A stretch of DNA of 37,849 bases from Cyanocohniella sp. LLY (GCA_022241785.1 JAKOMP010000023.1:1764-39612), one strand, 5' to 3'. Shown: positions 17,045 through 26,362, numbered from the stretch's first letter. Numbers and translations: made by a program. The notes: generated by a model from the letters alone, not told the origin.

Positions 17045-18286
17045 ATGAGCGAAACAGATAATTCATTATTGACAGAACCAACAGGCCCGTTACAAATTTC
17101 GCAACTGTCCACCACTAGTGTAGGTGTGGATGGTAAATCTATCTATCTTTCACTTGTAATCCCCACCTATCAAGAGAGCGCCAATATCCACAATGTTGTC
17201 AAGATATTGAGCCAGTTACTTGATGAACATATCCCAGGACATTATGAATTGATTGTGGTAGATGATAACAGTCCAGACCGCACTTGGGAAGTGGCACAAT
17301 CTTTGATGGTTGAATACCCGCATTTACGAGTGATGCGCCGCCAACATGAACGAGGATTGTCTTCTGCTGTCATTCGGGGATGGCAGGTGGCTAGGGGTAC
17401 TGTTTTAGGTGTAATTGATGGAGATTTGCAGCATCCACCAGAAATATTGACACAACTATTGGCAGCAATTGAACAGGGAGCAGATTTAGCAGTAGCTAGC
17501 CGTCATGTAGAAGGAGGTGGCGTTAGTAGTTGGAGTATTGTTAGGCGTTTTTTATCCCGTGGCGCTCAGGTATTAGGATTGATTTTGCTACCAGGGGTAC
17601 TCGGGAGAGTTTCTGACCCCATGAGTGGTTATTTTATGGTGCGTCGTGCTTGCATAGCAGATGTCACACTTAATCCTGTAGGGTATAAAATTCTTTTGGA
17701 GATTATTGGTAGGGGCAAAGTGGGTGATATTGCCGAAGTTGGTTATGTATTTTGTGAGCGCCAACAGGGAGAAAGTAAGGTGACATGGAAACAATATGTG
17801 GAATATTTACATCACTTATGGCGCTTACGTTTATCCAGAGGAGTATTAGGAAAAGTGAATCAGCAAGTCGGTTTTCCCATTGGTAAGTTCCTCCGCTTTG
17901 GGTTGGTGGGACTAAGTGGGGTGTTTGTGGATATGGGAATACTTTATTTGCTTAGTGATCCAACAACTTTGGCTTTACCTTTAACGCGGAGTAAAATCAT
18001 TGCTGGGGAAATTGCCATTTTCAATAATTTCATATGGAATGATGCTTGGACGTTTGCTGATGTCAGTAGTAATCAACAGGAATGGCATCAACGTCTGAAG
18101 CGATTTGGGAAATTTAACTTAATTTGCCTGGCAGGATTATTATTAAATGTTTTGGTGTTGAATTTGGTGTTTAATTTTATCATTCCGAATAGATACATCG
18201 CTAATTTAGTTGCGATCGCAGTGGCCACTATCTGGAATTTTTGGGTTAACTTAAAACTCAGTTGGCGCATCACTGATGTAAAATAG
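17045..18286 (+). CDS. GT2 glycosyltransferase (polyprenyl-phosphate sugar synthase) fused to GtrA
   Basis: A 413-aa protein. Residues about 35-265 are a dolichol-phosphate-mannose-synthase-like GT2 domain with SLVIPTYQES, VVDDNSPD and the metal-binding DGDLQHPPE, then DPMSGYFMVRR. Residues about 280-410 form a GtrA-type domain with four membrane segments (FLRFGLVGLSGVFVDMGILY onward). GT2-GtrA proteins transfer a hexose onto undecaprenyl phosphate and may help flip it. The ATG at 17045 follows an AT-rich region. A GT39-type lipid-sugar transferase lies 150 nt downstream, so the pair may provide a donor and use it on a glycan or protein. Confidence 0.88.
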   Translation: MSETDNSLLTEPTGPLQISQLSTTSVGVDGKSIYLSLVIPTYQESANIHNVVKILSQLLDEHIPGHYELIVVDDNSPDRTWEVAQSLMVEYPHLRVMRRQHERGLSSAVIRGWQVARGTVLGVIDGDLQHPPEILTQLLAAIEQGADLAVASRHVEGGGVSSWSIVRRFLSRGAQVLGLILLPGVLGRVSDPMSGYFMVRRACIADVTLNPVGYKILLEIIGRGKVGDIAEVGYVFCERQQGESKVTWKQYVEYLHHLWRLRLSRGVLGKVNQQVGFPIGKFLRFGLVGLSGVFVDMGILYLLSDPTTLALPLTRSKIIAGEIAIFNNFIWNDAWTFADVSSNQQEWHQRLKRFGKFNLICLAGLLLNVLVLNLVFNFIIPNRYIANLVAIAVATIWNFWVNLKLSWRITDVK

Positions 18287-18437
18287 CCACAATTTAATTG
18301 AACTTAAATCACAAATGTGAGTCTAATATATAAAAATTGACTTGTTGCTGGTATGGCGATGAAAGTCACTCCTGGGGCTGCTGATAATTTGTCACTTATT
18401 TTATACCTTGAGCCAGCAAAAATTCTACTTAAAATAG

Positions 18438-20147
18438 ATGAACTTGTATAATAATTGGCGCTCTACCGTTTCTGCTCGCTGGTTTCATGCTTTACTATTG
18501 CTGATTTGGTTCATTATCGGCATCAGCTTACGTTTAGCTAATTTGACAGCCAAGCCTCCTTGGATTGATGAATTTGCTACTTTGGTGTTTAGCTTGGGGA
18601 ATAGTTTTTTACCAGTACCCCTAGATCAAGCGATCGCACCTGATATTTTATTACAACCACTGCAACCAAATCCTGTAGCTGGCGTAAAAGATGTTATTCA
18701 TCTCATAGTTACACAAGATACTCATCCACCACTGTATTTTGTGATGGCTCATCTATGGGTGAAATTATTTCCGCATCCGGAAGGTTTGGTGTCGCTGTGG
18801 GGTGCGCGTTCTCTACCTGCTTTACTAGGCGCAGTCTCCATTCCCTGTGCTTATGTTTTAGGTAAATTAGCCTTTCGTTCTCGATTAGTCGGGCAAATAT
18901 CGGCGGCCATGATGGCAGTCTCTCCCTATGGTATTTTTTTAGCACAAGAAGCACGCCACTATAGTTTGGCTGTAATTTGGGTGATGGCATCCCTGATGTG
19001 CTTAGTCATTGCAATCCGTCATTTGCAAAACCGAATATTGTTACCAGTTTGGATGATCATTGCTTGGGTAGTAATTAATGCCTTAGGCCTTGCTACTCAT
19101 TACTTTTTTGTTTTGACTCTCGCAGCTGAAGCCTTGGTATTGATTTTTGTCGCGGGGAAACAACACACCCAGTCAAAAAACTTACTGTTTCTCTCTCCTC
19201 TGTGGGGGCGCATTTATGTAATTGCCGCTGGTACGTCTGTGGCGGGTATAGTTTGGTTACCTAGCTTTTTACAGAATCGCTATCGCAGTAGTTTAACAGA
19301 GTGGATTCAAGGTAGCCGCGTCGGACTAGATTGGATCAACCCAGTTTTTCAAGTTTTAGCAACATGGATTACCATGATTTCCTTGCTCCCAGTGGAATCA
19401 CCACAGTTAACAGTTGTGATTGCCTCTGGATTTGTCATGTTAATTTTCTTTATTTGGGCAACACCAATTGTAGTTCGTGGTTTCCAGGTGCAGCTACAGT
19501 CACCACCAAATCGTTTGATGATTCAAGTATTAGCTGGGGTAATATTAGGAGCGATAGCTTTCTTTTTCTTTTTTACTTATGTATTGGGGATTGACTTAAC
19601 ACGGGGCGCTCGCTATAGTTTTGTCTATTTTCCAGCGGTGGTTATCCTTATAGCGGCTAGTCTCGCAGTTTGTTATCAAAATCCAGATATCGGTAGATGG
19701 GGGAACACTGGAAAAAAAGCTGTCACTGTTATTTGGTTGATGGGATTAATTAGCGCCATCACAGTGACTCATAATCTGGGTTACCGCAAGTATTACCGCC
19801 CTGACTTATTAGTTCCCTTAATTAAACAATATTCCTCACAGCCAGTCCTTATGGCTACAACCCACCGAAGCTTAGTACAAACTGGAGAAATGATGGGCAT
19901 CGCCTGGGAATTAAAATTCTCTGGCTCACAAGTTGATACCCAATTTCTTCTCGCTCATCAAGAAGAAGATCCAAAAACTTCTACTGTCGTGCTGGATAAT
20001 ACCTTAAAGGAGTTTCCTCGACCCTTTGATTTATGGTTAGTGAATTTTCACGCCCCTGTAGGAAAAACAGTTAAAACATGTAATGCTGACAAACAAAATT
20101 TACCAGGAATCAATGGCTATGAGTATGAAATTTATCATTGTCAGTAG
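18438..20147 (+). CDS. GT39/ArnT-like membrane glycosyltransferase
   Basis: A 569-aa multi-spanning protein of the PMT/GT39 clan, which uses polyprenyl-phosphate sugars. A first membrane helix (ALLLLIWFIIGISLRLA) is followed by PPWIDEFATL, with the acidic pair D44-E45 in the first extracytoplasmic loop, and by the conserved DTHPPLYFV. About ten more hydrophobic segments follow, and the C-terminal 120 residues are soluble. The acceptor is unknown (protein, lipid or wall glycan). It lies 151 nt after the GT2-GtrA gene on the same strand. Its stop codon ends directly against the stop of the opposite-strand DUF3318 gene. Confidence 0.85.
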   Translation: MNLYNNWRSTVSARWFHALLLLIWFIIGISLRLANLTAKPPWIDEFATLVFSLGNSFLPVPLDQAIAPDILLQPLQPNPVAGVKDVIHLIVTQDTHPPLYFVMAHLWVKLFPHPEGLVSLWGARSLPALLGAVSIPCAYVLGKLAFRSRLVGQISAAMMAVSPYGIFLAQEARHYSLAVIWVMASLMCLVIAIRHLQNRILLPVWMIIAWVVINALGLATHYFFVLTLAAEALVLIFVAGKQHTQSKNLLFLSPLWGRIYVIAAGTSVAGIVWLPSFLQNRYRSSLTEWIQGSRVGLDWINPVFQVLATWITMISLLPVESPQLTVVIASGFVMLIFFIWATPIVVRGFQVQLQSPPNRLMIQVLAGVILGAIAFFFFFTYVLGIDLTRGARYSFVYFPAVVILIAASLAVCYQNPDIGRWGNTGKKAVTVIWLMGLISAITVTHNLGYRKYYRPDLLVPLIKQYSSQPVLMATTHRSLVQTGEMMGIAWELKFSGSQVDTQFLLAHQEEDPKTSTVVLDNTLKEFPRPFDLWLVNFHAPVGKTVKTCNADKQNLPGINGYEYEIYHCQ

Positions 20148-20759
20148 TCATGGTTTATTTGCATAACTTTTTGGGATACCCACTGGTGATAAACCAGCAA
20201 TCGCCCGTAAGTTTTGACAACGAAGCAAGGCGCTAAAATTGAAGCTGCCACGTCCTTCGATATTAGCGATCGCCTCAATAGCAAATAATAAATGCTGGGC
20301 CGCTTCTGTTTCTAAGTAACCCCGGCGTTGGGCTATCAAAATTGCTGCTGCATCGGCGTTTAACTCTGATTCTGGAGATTGGTTGATGCGCCAAATGCGA
20401 GTCAAAGCAATTATACTTAATGCTCCAGCGACAGCCATACCCACCACATCTGACTGTGCTGATTCTATTAATCCTGCCAAAAGTCCCAACAACACCACAC
20501 CTTGATAGATATCCGGTTGATACCACTTCACCCCCATTAACCAGCTAACCTTCTGTAAGGTTAATAAATCCCGTTGTGGTTTAGTCAGACGAAACCATAG
20601 ATCGAAATTAATATATATTGGTCGATCATGGTGCCACGGTAAGGGAAAAGCAGCATCAATCACCTTTATCTGCTCCGGCTTGCTGACAATTTTCACCGTC
20701 ATGCGACTAGAAGCAGGTATGACATCTAATAAACGGCGAATTTCGCTCCTAGGCTCCAT
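20148..20759 (-). CDS. DUF3318 membrane protein
   Basis: A 203-aa protein of cyanobacterial family DUF3318. It has a soluble N-terminus (MEPRSEIRRLLDVIPASSRM), two membrane-like segments about residues 94-130 (GVVLLGLLAGLIESA, VVGMAVAGALSIIALT), and a C-terminal helical part with LNADAAAILIAQRRGY. Function unknown. It converges on the GT39 gene with no bases between the two stop codons, so no intergenic terminator exists there. Confidence 0.82.
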   Translation of the reverse strand: MEPRSEIRRLLDVIPASSRMTVKIVSKPEQIKVIDAAFPLPWHHDRPIYINFDLWFRLTKPQRDLLTLQKVSWLMGVKWYQPDIYQGVVLLGLLAGLIESAQSDVVGMAVAGALSIIALTRIWRINQSPESELNADAAAILIAQRRGYLETEAAQHLLFAIEAIANIEGRGSFNFSALLRCQNLRAIAGLSPVGIPKSYANKP

Positions 20760-20963
20760 AAGAATAATTTGTAATTCTTAATTAGAATATACATTTATTT
20801 CATCCCGCAAACTCCGTACACAGACTTAGCGTGACTCTGCGTTTGCAAATACAATATCAATTTATCCCAAGCTTTGAGTATATTCTATTATGATGAAGTG
20901 TAGTAGATAAAACAATTCTAGCCTCTAGCCACTAGTTTCTAGCCTCTTTCCCCGGAATATTAC

Positions 20964-21221
20964 ATGGACGCTTTTGCTCCCATCCCACCTAAATGGACAA
21001 ATGAGGCAATTCACGCTTACGAGTTTTGCTGTCCTAGTTGTCGAGCCAGTAGTCTGGAAGCTATGGAAGTTTGGATTAATAGGCGATCGCCTGTAATGAC
21101 AGAAAACCATCGTCGCAAATGGCAGGAGTTCTATAATTGCCAGTGTGGTTATGTTTGGTGGGCGTGGAGCAGCGATCGGCCACCTACAAATTTACTTCAT
21201 CAACAAGATTGTGACCAATAA
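20964..21221 (+). CDS. Small zinc-ribbon-like protein, conserved hypothetical
   Basis: An 85-aa protein with cysteine pairs at C23-PS-C26 (FCCPSC) and C59-Q-C61 (NCQCG), a probable zinc ribbon with unusual CxC spacing in the second knuckle. It is Trp-rich near the C-terminus (CGYVWWAWSSD). It starts at an ATG after an AT-rich gap. No function is known; nucleic-acid binding is possible. Confidence 0.7.
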   Translation: MDAFAPIPPKWTNEAIHAYEFCCPSCRASSLEAMEVWINRRSPVMTENHRRKWQEFYNCQCGYVWWAWSSDRPPTNLLHQQDCDQ

Positions 21222-21309
21222 TTGCTTTTTCTTATTCAGCAACGTTTTGTGAGCAGATTATCTTATCTGCTGTGCAGTTCTGCACCAACGTCTAGCTGCA
21301 AAAGCGCAT

Positions 21310-21522
21310 ATGCACACTGTAATTACATCAGAAAAAATCGAGTTATCACCTGGCACAATTGTCAAGATATTGGGATATAGATTGCAGGGCGAAAATTATA
21401 TAATTGCCGAAAGCAGCTATTTTGCTAACGTCAGAGAAATTGTGCAGCAATGCCTCCAAATTGCCAATGAACAAACAACAAGTGAGGCGATTAGATGGTT
21501 AAGAGCCTTTTTGCATGAGTAA
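21310..21522 (+). CDS. Small hypothetical protein
   Basis: A 70-aa protein with a beta-strand-like first half (IELSPGTIVKILGYRLQGENY) and a helical second half (VREIVQQCLQIANEQTTSEAIRWLRAFL). No family recognised. It follows the zinc-ribbon gene by 88 nt on the same strand and could be co-transcribed. Confidence 0.6.
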   Translation: MHTVITSEKIELSPGTIVKILGYRLQGENYIIAESSYFANVREIVQQCLQIANEQTTSEAIRWLRAFLHE

Positions 21523-21540
21523 TTTTTAGCAAAAGCTCAA

Positions 21541-21564
21541 TAAAAAACCCGCTTTAAGCGGGTT
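21541..21564 (-). terminator. Rho-independent terminator of the SLH porin gene
   Basis: AACCCGCTT (21546-21554) and AAGCGGGTT (21556-21564) pair perfectly over 9 bp. On the - strand it ends in six T's, fitting the porin gene that stops at 21598. Confidence 0.85.
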
Positions 21565-21597
21565 GTAAATAGTTTAACTTCTAACCAAAAATTAGTT

Positions 21598-23226
21598 TTA
21601 GAAACTGAATGTAGTCCGGAGCGTACCTACATATATAGTGTCGTTGTTGCTGTTGTGTTCAGGGTTGAAGATAACCAACAAACCAGGTGTCACCTGAACA
21701 TTGCTGCTGACTCTAATTTTGTAAAGTCCTTCTAAATGATAGGAAGTATCGTTGTCTCTACCTGCTCTGTCTACACTACCACCAGTTACTTTGGGAGGTT
21801 GACCAAACACAAGACCTAAAACGTTACCTTCTCTACCCAAGTCTCTCACAGCTAGAGTAGTAGCCCAGTTCCAAATATCTGCATCTCTACCAGCACCTAC
21901 TTGTTCATCAGCTGTGGTATAACCTACCCAACCGCTCAAAGCTAGACTAGGGCTTGGTTGGAAGGAAGCTTGCAGACCGTAGTGGTTAGCTACTGTGGCG
22001 TTACCATTAAAGGGATTGTTAGCAAAAGTACTGCCGATGCTAGCAAAGTTGTTGATGCCACTACCAGTAGGAGCGCTATTTTGATATGTACGAGCGTAAG
22101 CCAAACCTAAGTTTAATGCTGTACTGGGTTGAAAGGATAGCTGACCGAAAACGGTATTAGCACCTTCAAGAACTCCGTTATCAGGATCAGGGTTATTACC
22201 TCTTGGGGCTAAGTAAGCACCAGATAAACTCAAAGCACCACCAGGATTAAAGGTTACTGTCAAACCAGAACCGCCAGCACCTTGACGATAGATAGGACTA
22301 TAGCGCCCAAACCGGGAAATAGCGCCTCTACCGGAACTAGAAAAGTCGGGGTTGAAGACGTTGACGTTTTCGTTTAATTCAGCACCAGTTGCATCGATTT
22401 GCACACGCAAGGCATCACTGAAGTTGAATCTATAGTTAACTTTATCGATTTCAACGTTGTTACCGTTATCACCATCAAAACCCAAGCGGGTCATATTGGT
22501 ACCAGTACCAGTACCCAATGCATCATTACCACGAGTGGAAACAATGTTACCGGAGTTTAAACGGGTTTGTAGTCTATCTTGACCTGTAAAGCTAGTGTTG
22601 AGAGTTAGACGTACCCGATTAGAAAAAGTAGTGTTGCTGTTTAATCCTTGAGTTGATTCACCAACGGGAATTGCTCTGCCATCACCAAAAACATCAGATA
22701 CAGCAAAAATTGCTTCCCCAGACAGCTTGGTGGTGGTGGAGAATTGATTGGCTTCGAGTTCAGAAGTCCGAGCTTCTAAAGAATCTACACGGCCGCGTAA
22801 AGTTGCTAATTCGGCAGAAAATTCTTCTTGCAAGCGTTGCAAGGTTTCTAGGTCTTGTCTGGTGACTACATCAGCAGTTGCTGTAGCAATCAGTTCATTA
22901 ACTCGGTCTAAACAAGCATTCAAACCAGCCGCAAATTCGTAGCGAGTCAAGGCCCGATTACCACGGTAGGTGCTATCAGGATAACCAGCAATACAACCGT
23001 AGCGCTCAACTAAAGATTGCAACGCCTGGAATGCCCAATCTGTAGGCTGTACATCAGCAAACTGAGACACAGATGTTACCTGACCGATGCTATCAGCTTC
23101 TTGAGACAACTGAGCAACGGTTGTTACCTGTTCATTAACTTCAACGGCTAAGGCACTGTTAGCAGCTAAAAATGTCGCCGCAACAACTGGGCTGACCTTC
23201 AGCACATTCCAAAATAGTTTTGTCAT
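21598..23226 (-). CDS. SLH-domain OprB-family porin
   Basis: A 542-aa outer-membrane porin. The ATG at 23226 gives a standard signal peptide (MTKLFWNVLKVSPVVAATFL then AANSALA); a GTG at 23241 would add five residues. An SLH domain (about residues 52-115, starting VSQFADVQPTDWAFQALQ) and a coiled coil (LQRLQEEFSAELATLRGRV) precede an OprB beta-barrel ending in TLRTTFSF with terminal Phe. The SLH domain anchors the outer membrane to the wall polymer; the barrel passes small solutes. Its first 130 residues nearly match the partial porin at 1-1449. Its leader has a promoter, an operator-like palindrome and a terminator-like hairpin. Confidence 0.95.
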   Translation of the reverse strand: MTKLFWNVLKVSPVVAATFLAANSALAVEVNEQVTTVAQLSQEADSIGQVTSVSQFADVQPTDWAFQALQSLVERYGCIAGYPDSTYRGNRALTRYEFAAGLNACLDRVNELIATATADVVTRQDLETLQRLQEEFSAELATLRGRVDSLEARTSELEANQFSTTTKLSGEAIFAVSDVFGDGRAIPVGESTQGLNSNTTFSNRVRLTLNTSFTGQDRLQTRLNSGNIVSTRGNDALGTGTGTNMTRLGFDGDNGNNVEIDKVNYRFNFSDALRVQIDATGAELNENVNVFNPDFSSSGRGAISRFGRYSPIYRQGAGGSGLTVTFNPGGALSLSGAYLAPRGNNPDPDNGVLEGANTVFGQLSFQPSTALNLGLAYARTYQNSAPTGSGINNFASIGSTFANNPFNGNATVANHYGLQASFQPSPSLALSGWVGYTTADEQVGAGRDADIWNWATTLAVRDLGREGNVLGLVFGQPPKVTGGSVDRAGRDNDTSYHLEGLYKIRVSSNVQVTPGLLVIFNPEHNSNNDTIYVGTLRTTFSF

Positions 23227-23267
23227 ATTAGTTAATTTCACTCACACCTAACGAAATTCTAGCTATG

Positions 23268-23292
23268 AAAAAAACTCCCTGTGTTCAGGGGA
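23268..23292 (-). terminator. Terminator-like hairpin in the porin leader
   Basis: On the - strand CCCCTG, loop AACA, CAGGGA, then a run of seven T's, ending 42 nt before the porin ATG. It may end the upstream Crp-family transcript, or act as an attenuator because a promoter-like pair lies upstream of it. Confidence 0.65.
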
Positions 23293-23314
23293 TTTACTCA
23301 CACACTCAGTAGGT

Positions 23315-23344
23315 AATATACCAGATTTTCCAGACTGAATACAA
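23315..23344 (-). promoter_or_regulatory. Likely promoter of the SLH porin gene
   Basis: On the - strand TTGTAT (23344-23339) and TATATT (23320-23315) have an 18-nt spacer. Transcription would start near 23308, upstream of the hairpin at 23268-23292. Confidence 0.45.
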
Positions 23345-23356
23345 GACAATTGTCTT
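23343..23356. promoter_or_regulatory. Perfect 14-bp palindrome overlapping the porin -35
   Basis: AAGACAATTGTCTT is fully self-complementary and overlaps the -35 by two bases, an operator-like position. The binding protein is unknown; the adjacent Crp-family gene (23379-23975) is one possibility. Confidence 0.5.
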
Positions 23357-23378
23357 TTTTTTGACTAATCTTTTGGAT

Positions 23379-23975
23379 TTATTTATTTAGTGAGCATAGA
23401 ATAATCCGCCGTTTGTAGCGTAACAATGCTCCTTGAGTTTCAAACTGCTGTAATAGCCGTGTTACTGTCACGCGAGTTGTGTTTAAAACTTCAGATATTT
23501 CCTGGTGTGTGATGTTTAAATCAATCAATTTGCCTTGTTCTACATCACGTCCAAATTTTTCACTTAACCACAGCAAAAATTTCCATAATCGTAAAGATAT
23601 GGGCTTGGAATGCACAATACTTAAAAGCTCTTCTGAATGTTGAATGTGGGACAAAAAAGCATCGATATTTATATACCAAAGGTGAGGCGGTATGATGCTG
23701 ACTTCTACACTTGTCAAACATTCAATTTGATAAGGTTGGACTTTAGATAAAGAATAACCAATTAAATCCCCAGCGCCCCAGTAACCCAGGGTAATAAATA
23801 ATCCGTCTTCACTCCAGGTTAAGGTACGAACTGCTCCGCGCTCAATGCGCCAAAGTACGTCGTTACCAGGTGGAATTATTTCCCTCCGACTAAACAACTT
23901 TTGTGGTAAGTGTTCAACGAGGCTAGATTCATGTGAGACATCGGGTAAGTTGGGAGTCAAACTTGTGGAAGACAT
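23379..23975 (-). CDS. Crp/Fnr-family transcriptional regulator
   Basis: A 198-aa Crp/Fnr protein with a short effector domain (RREIIPPGNDVLWRIERGAVR, ITLGYWGAGDLIGYSL), a dimerisation helix, and a C-terminal winged helix LNITHQEISEVLNTTRVTVTRL. The recognition helix NTTRVTVTRL again resembles NtcA. There is no set of cysteines as in Fnr, so an oxygen-sensing cluster is unlikely; the effector is unknown. It sits between the SLH porin and phoX on the same strand, 197 nt after phoX, so it may regulate either neighbour, an inference from position only. Confidence 0.88.
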   Translation of the reverse strand: MSSTSLTPNLPDVSHESSLVEHLPQKLFSRREIIPPGNDVLWRIERGAVRTLTWSEDGLFITLGYWGAGDLIGYSLSKVQPYQIECLTSVEVSIIPPHLWYINIDAFLSHIQHSEELLSIVHSKPISLRLWKFLLWLSEKFGRDVEQGKLIDLNITHQEISEVLNTTRVTVTRLLQQFETQGALLRYKRRIILCSLNK

Positions 23976-24172
23976 TATGCAAGTACTGGTAGGAGTATGA
24001 ACTGGATTAATTGCAGACTATGGGAATTCTTCTATTAATTTATTCAAGAGAAAACTTAATTGATGAATATCTTAATGTGGGTAACATGGGTAAAGAATCA
24101 ATTTCTCTAACTAATATTTTCTCTGGGATAATTATATATGTATGAATGGCACATATTTACTTGACATAAATA

Positions 24173-26362
24173 TCAAACTTTGATCACAGCAACAACTGCT
24201 GGCTTAGGCGGAGAATTGGAAGTCTTATTAGGCCAATTAGAACCAATAGGAACTCGACGAGTTTGTAAAAATTCTTCACCTAAAGTATTGGTAATTACAA
24301 ATTCTCTAGTTTCAGATGCTTGGTCTTTACGTATGCCATGAAATTCTCCTGGGTGTTGTATCGATAAAAACATAGTTTTGTGATCTGGAGTAAAGCAAGG
24401 CCCAGTGGTTTCACACTCCATCGGCCCCATACCAAACAAGAAAGCTTTACCAACATCTTCATCGTGGGTGGGCAGAAACCAAATGGCATTGTTACCAAAT
24501 AATCCAGATAAACTTACGGGTTTACCTTGGTCATTAATCCGATTTTTTACGGAATTATTGAGTTTATTTGTGGAAATATCTGTCACCATCCATAAATTGT
24601 CTTGAGGATCTAGCAATAAATTATCGGGGTTAGCAAAACCCATACCGCCGGCTGCTGGTTCCCCTCCCGTGGCTAGGATTTGCCAGCGAAAAGTATTTGC
24701 AGATAAATCATTGTGATCTTCACTTAAGCGCATTAGCCAACCATATTCATAAGGTGTTTCACCTGTAGGACTTTTGAAGATCCGCATATCAGCACCTCCT
24801 TGTTGATCTGGAGAACCAGAGGTAAAGGCAATGTACAGGTCACCATTAGCCGCAATGACTGTATCTTCTGGACGTGCTGTGCAGGTAGCACCGATAGCAT
24901 TAGCGGCATAGTGGGCATCAATTAAAATGGCACCTTGCTTTTCTTCGGGGGTACCGATGTAAAGTTCACCTAGTTGTTGATATGTTTGTTTAATCTGAGC
25001 GATTTCCTTGTCTTTTGTCACTAACAAATAACCATCGTTGATGGCTGCGGATGGCTGAAGTTTGGGGCCAATGGGTAGCCTGATGACATTACCGGCGATA
25101 ATTTGCGGAATATCGGGATTAATTGGTGTCTCTGCTTTGAGTGGTAGCCAATGACCTGTACCATCAGCGTTAAATTTGGCAGCATAAAGCATTCCCTGTT
25201 GTAGTAACTGAGAATTGGCCTTGTCTTTAGGGTCAGTTACACGATCGCGGCTGATAAATTTGTAAACATGTCCGCCCCGGCGATCGCATCCCGAATAAAA
25301 TGCAATGGGTTTACCTTTCTCTACCCTGACTCCCACAGCTTCATGGCGGTAACGTCCTAACCAGGTATGTTTTGTCCCGTAGTCCTTGGGGTTGGCTGGG
25401 TCAATTTCTACAATCCAGCCATATTTATTTCCAGCTAAACCAAAAACATTACCTTGTCCGTACAGTTCTTCATCGCCTAAAGCAAATGGTCGTTGGCTAG
25501 GGTCAAAAGCAGTACCGTCAGCATATACAGCTTCTGTAACTTGTATTTGAAAATTTTCTTCCGCACTGAGAACTGTACCCCACGGGGTTGTTCCGCCAGC
25601 ACAATTAGCAAAAGTCCCAATGATGCGATCGCCTAATTGATCAATATACCCTTTTCCCTGGAGTTTGCGAAATACTGCCACTGCGGGGCCAGTTGCTTGC
25701 AGATATCGCCCATCTTCTAAGCCAGAAATGCCACTTATGCGTCTATCAGCTACAGAATTAGTTCTTTCCCACTGGCCATTATTTCCCTGGCGAATTGATA
25801 TGACACCCAATCCTTGATCTAACAGTGCTTCTGTACAAATTTCTCGGATTTGGGCTTTGATGCGATCGCTATCTGGCAAAGCATAAGCATTAATTTCCGT
25901 TTCCCCTGATGATTGCGCTTTGAGGGCAGTTTTTACAGACTCAAAAGGCAGCGATTTTCCAATTACCTGCTCATAAGTTTGTATCCAGGGGATAGTACTG
26001 ACATATTCAAAATTAACTGAAAGATATCCTTCATTTTCTGCTGTTGGTAAAAACGATAGGTAATCGTTGTTGTAACCAAAACGAGAATCACCTACCGCAT
26101 CACCCCAAGCCGCAATCACTTGATATTGAAAACCTTTTGGTAGCACCAAATCATCTACTACTTCATAGGTGCTGTATTCTGCTTGCTGTTGTTCTGGTGT
26201 CAAACCTGCTGTTGCTAAGGGAATAGGGCCCTTTATGGATTGAAAAGAAAATGGTAATTCAGCATTTGTAATCTTTTGATCACAACCTGTCAAATAACTC
26301 AGTGCCAATGCACTTGTACTGCCCCCAATTAACAACAAAAAATCCCGGCGTGTGATACTCAT
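24173..26362 (-). CDS. phoX: PhoX-family alkaline phosphatase (DUF839), Tat-exported
   Basis: A 729-aa secreted enzyme. The N-terminus MSITRRDFLLLIGGSTSALA has the twin-arginine motif TRRDFLL, and LTGC (C27) is a possible lipobox, so it is exported folded and perhaps lipid-anchored. The body is the DUF839/PhoX beta-propeller, with SVNFEYVSTIPW, CAGGTTPWGTVLSAEENFQ, WIVEIDP and GCDRRGGHVYKFISRD, and the C-terminal NPDNLLLDPQDNLWMVTD. PhoX enzymes use iron and calcium to release phosphate from esters. It lies 320 nt downstream of phoU-sphS-sphR, which fits phosphate-starvation control; one CTTAACCT Pho-box-like unit lies upstream (26446-26453). Confidence 0.9.
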   Translation of the reverse strand: MSITRRDFLLLIGGSTSALALSYLTGCDQKITNAELPFSFQSIKGPIPLATAGLTPEQQQAEYSTYEVVDDLVLPKGFQYQVIAAWGDAVGDSRFGYNNDYLSFLPTAENEGYLSVNFEYVSTIPWIQTYEQVIGKSLPFESVKTALKAQSSGETEINAYALPDSDRIKAQIREICTEALLDQGLGVISIRQGNNGQWERTNSVADRRISGISGLEDGRYLQATGPAVAVFRKLQGKGYIDQLGDRIIGTFANCAGGTTPWGTVLSAEENFQIQVTEAVYADGTAFDPSQRPFALGDEELYGQGNVFGLAGNKYGWIVEIDPANPKDYGTKHTWLGRYRHEAVGVRVEKGKPIAFYSGCDRRGGHVYKFISRDRVTDPKDKANSQLLQQGMLYAAKFNADGTGHWLPLKAETPINPDIPQIIAGNVIRLPIGPKLQPSAAINDGYLLVTKDKEIAQIKQTYQQLGELYIGTPEEKQGAILIDAHYAANAIGATCTARPEDTVIAANGDLYIAFTSGSPDQQGGADMRIFKSPTGETPYEYGWLMRLSEDHNDLSANTFRWQILATGGEPAAGGMGFANPDNLLLDPQDNLWMVTDISTNKLNNSVKNRINDQGKPVSLSGLFGNNAIWFLPTHDEDVGKAFLFGMGPMECETTGPCFTPDHKTMFLSIQHPGEFHGIRKDQASETREFVITNTLGEEFLQTRRVPIGSNWPNKTSNSPPKPAVVAVIKV

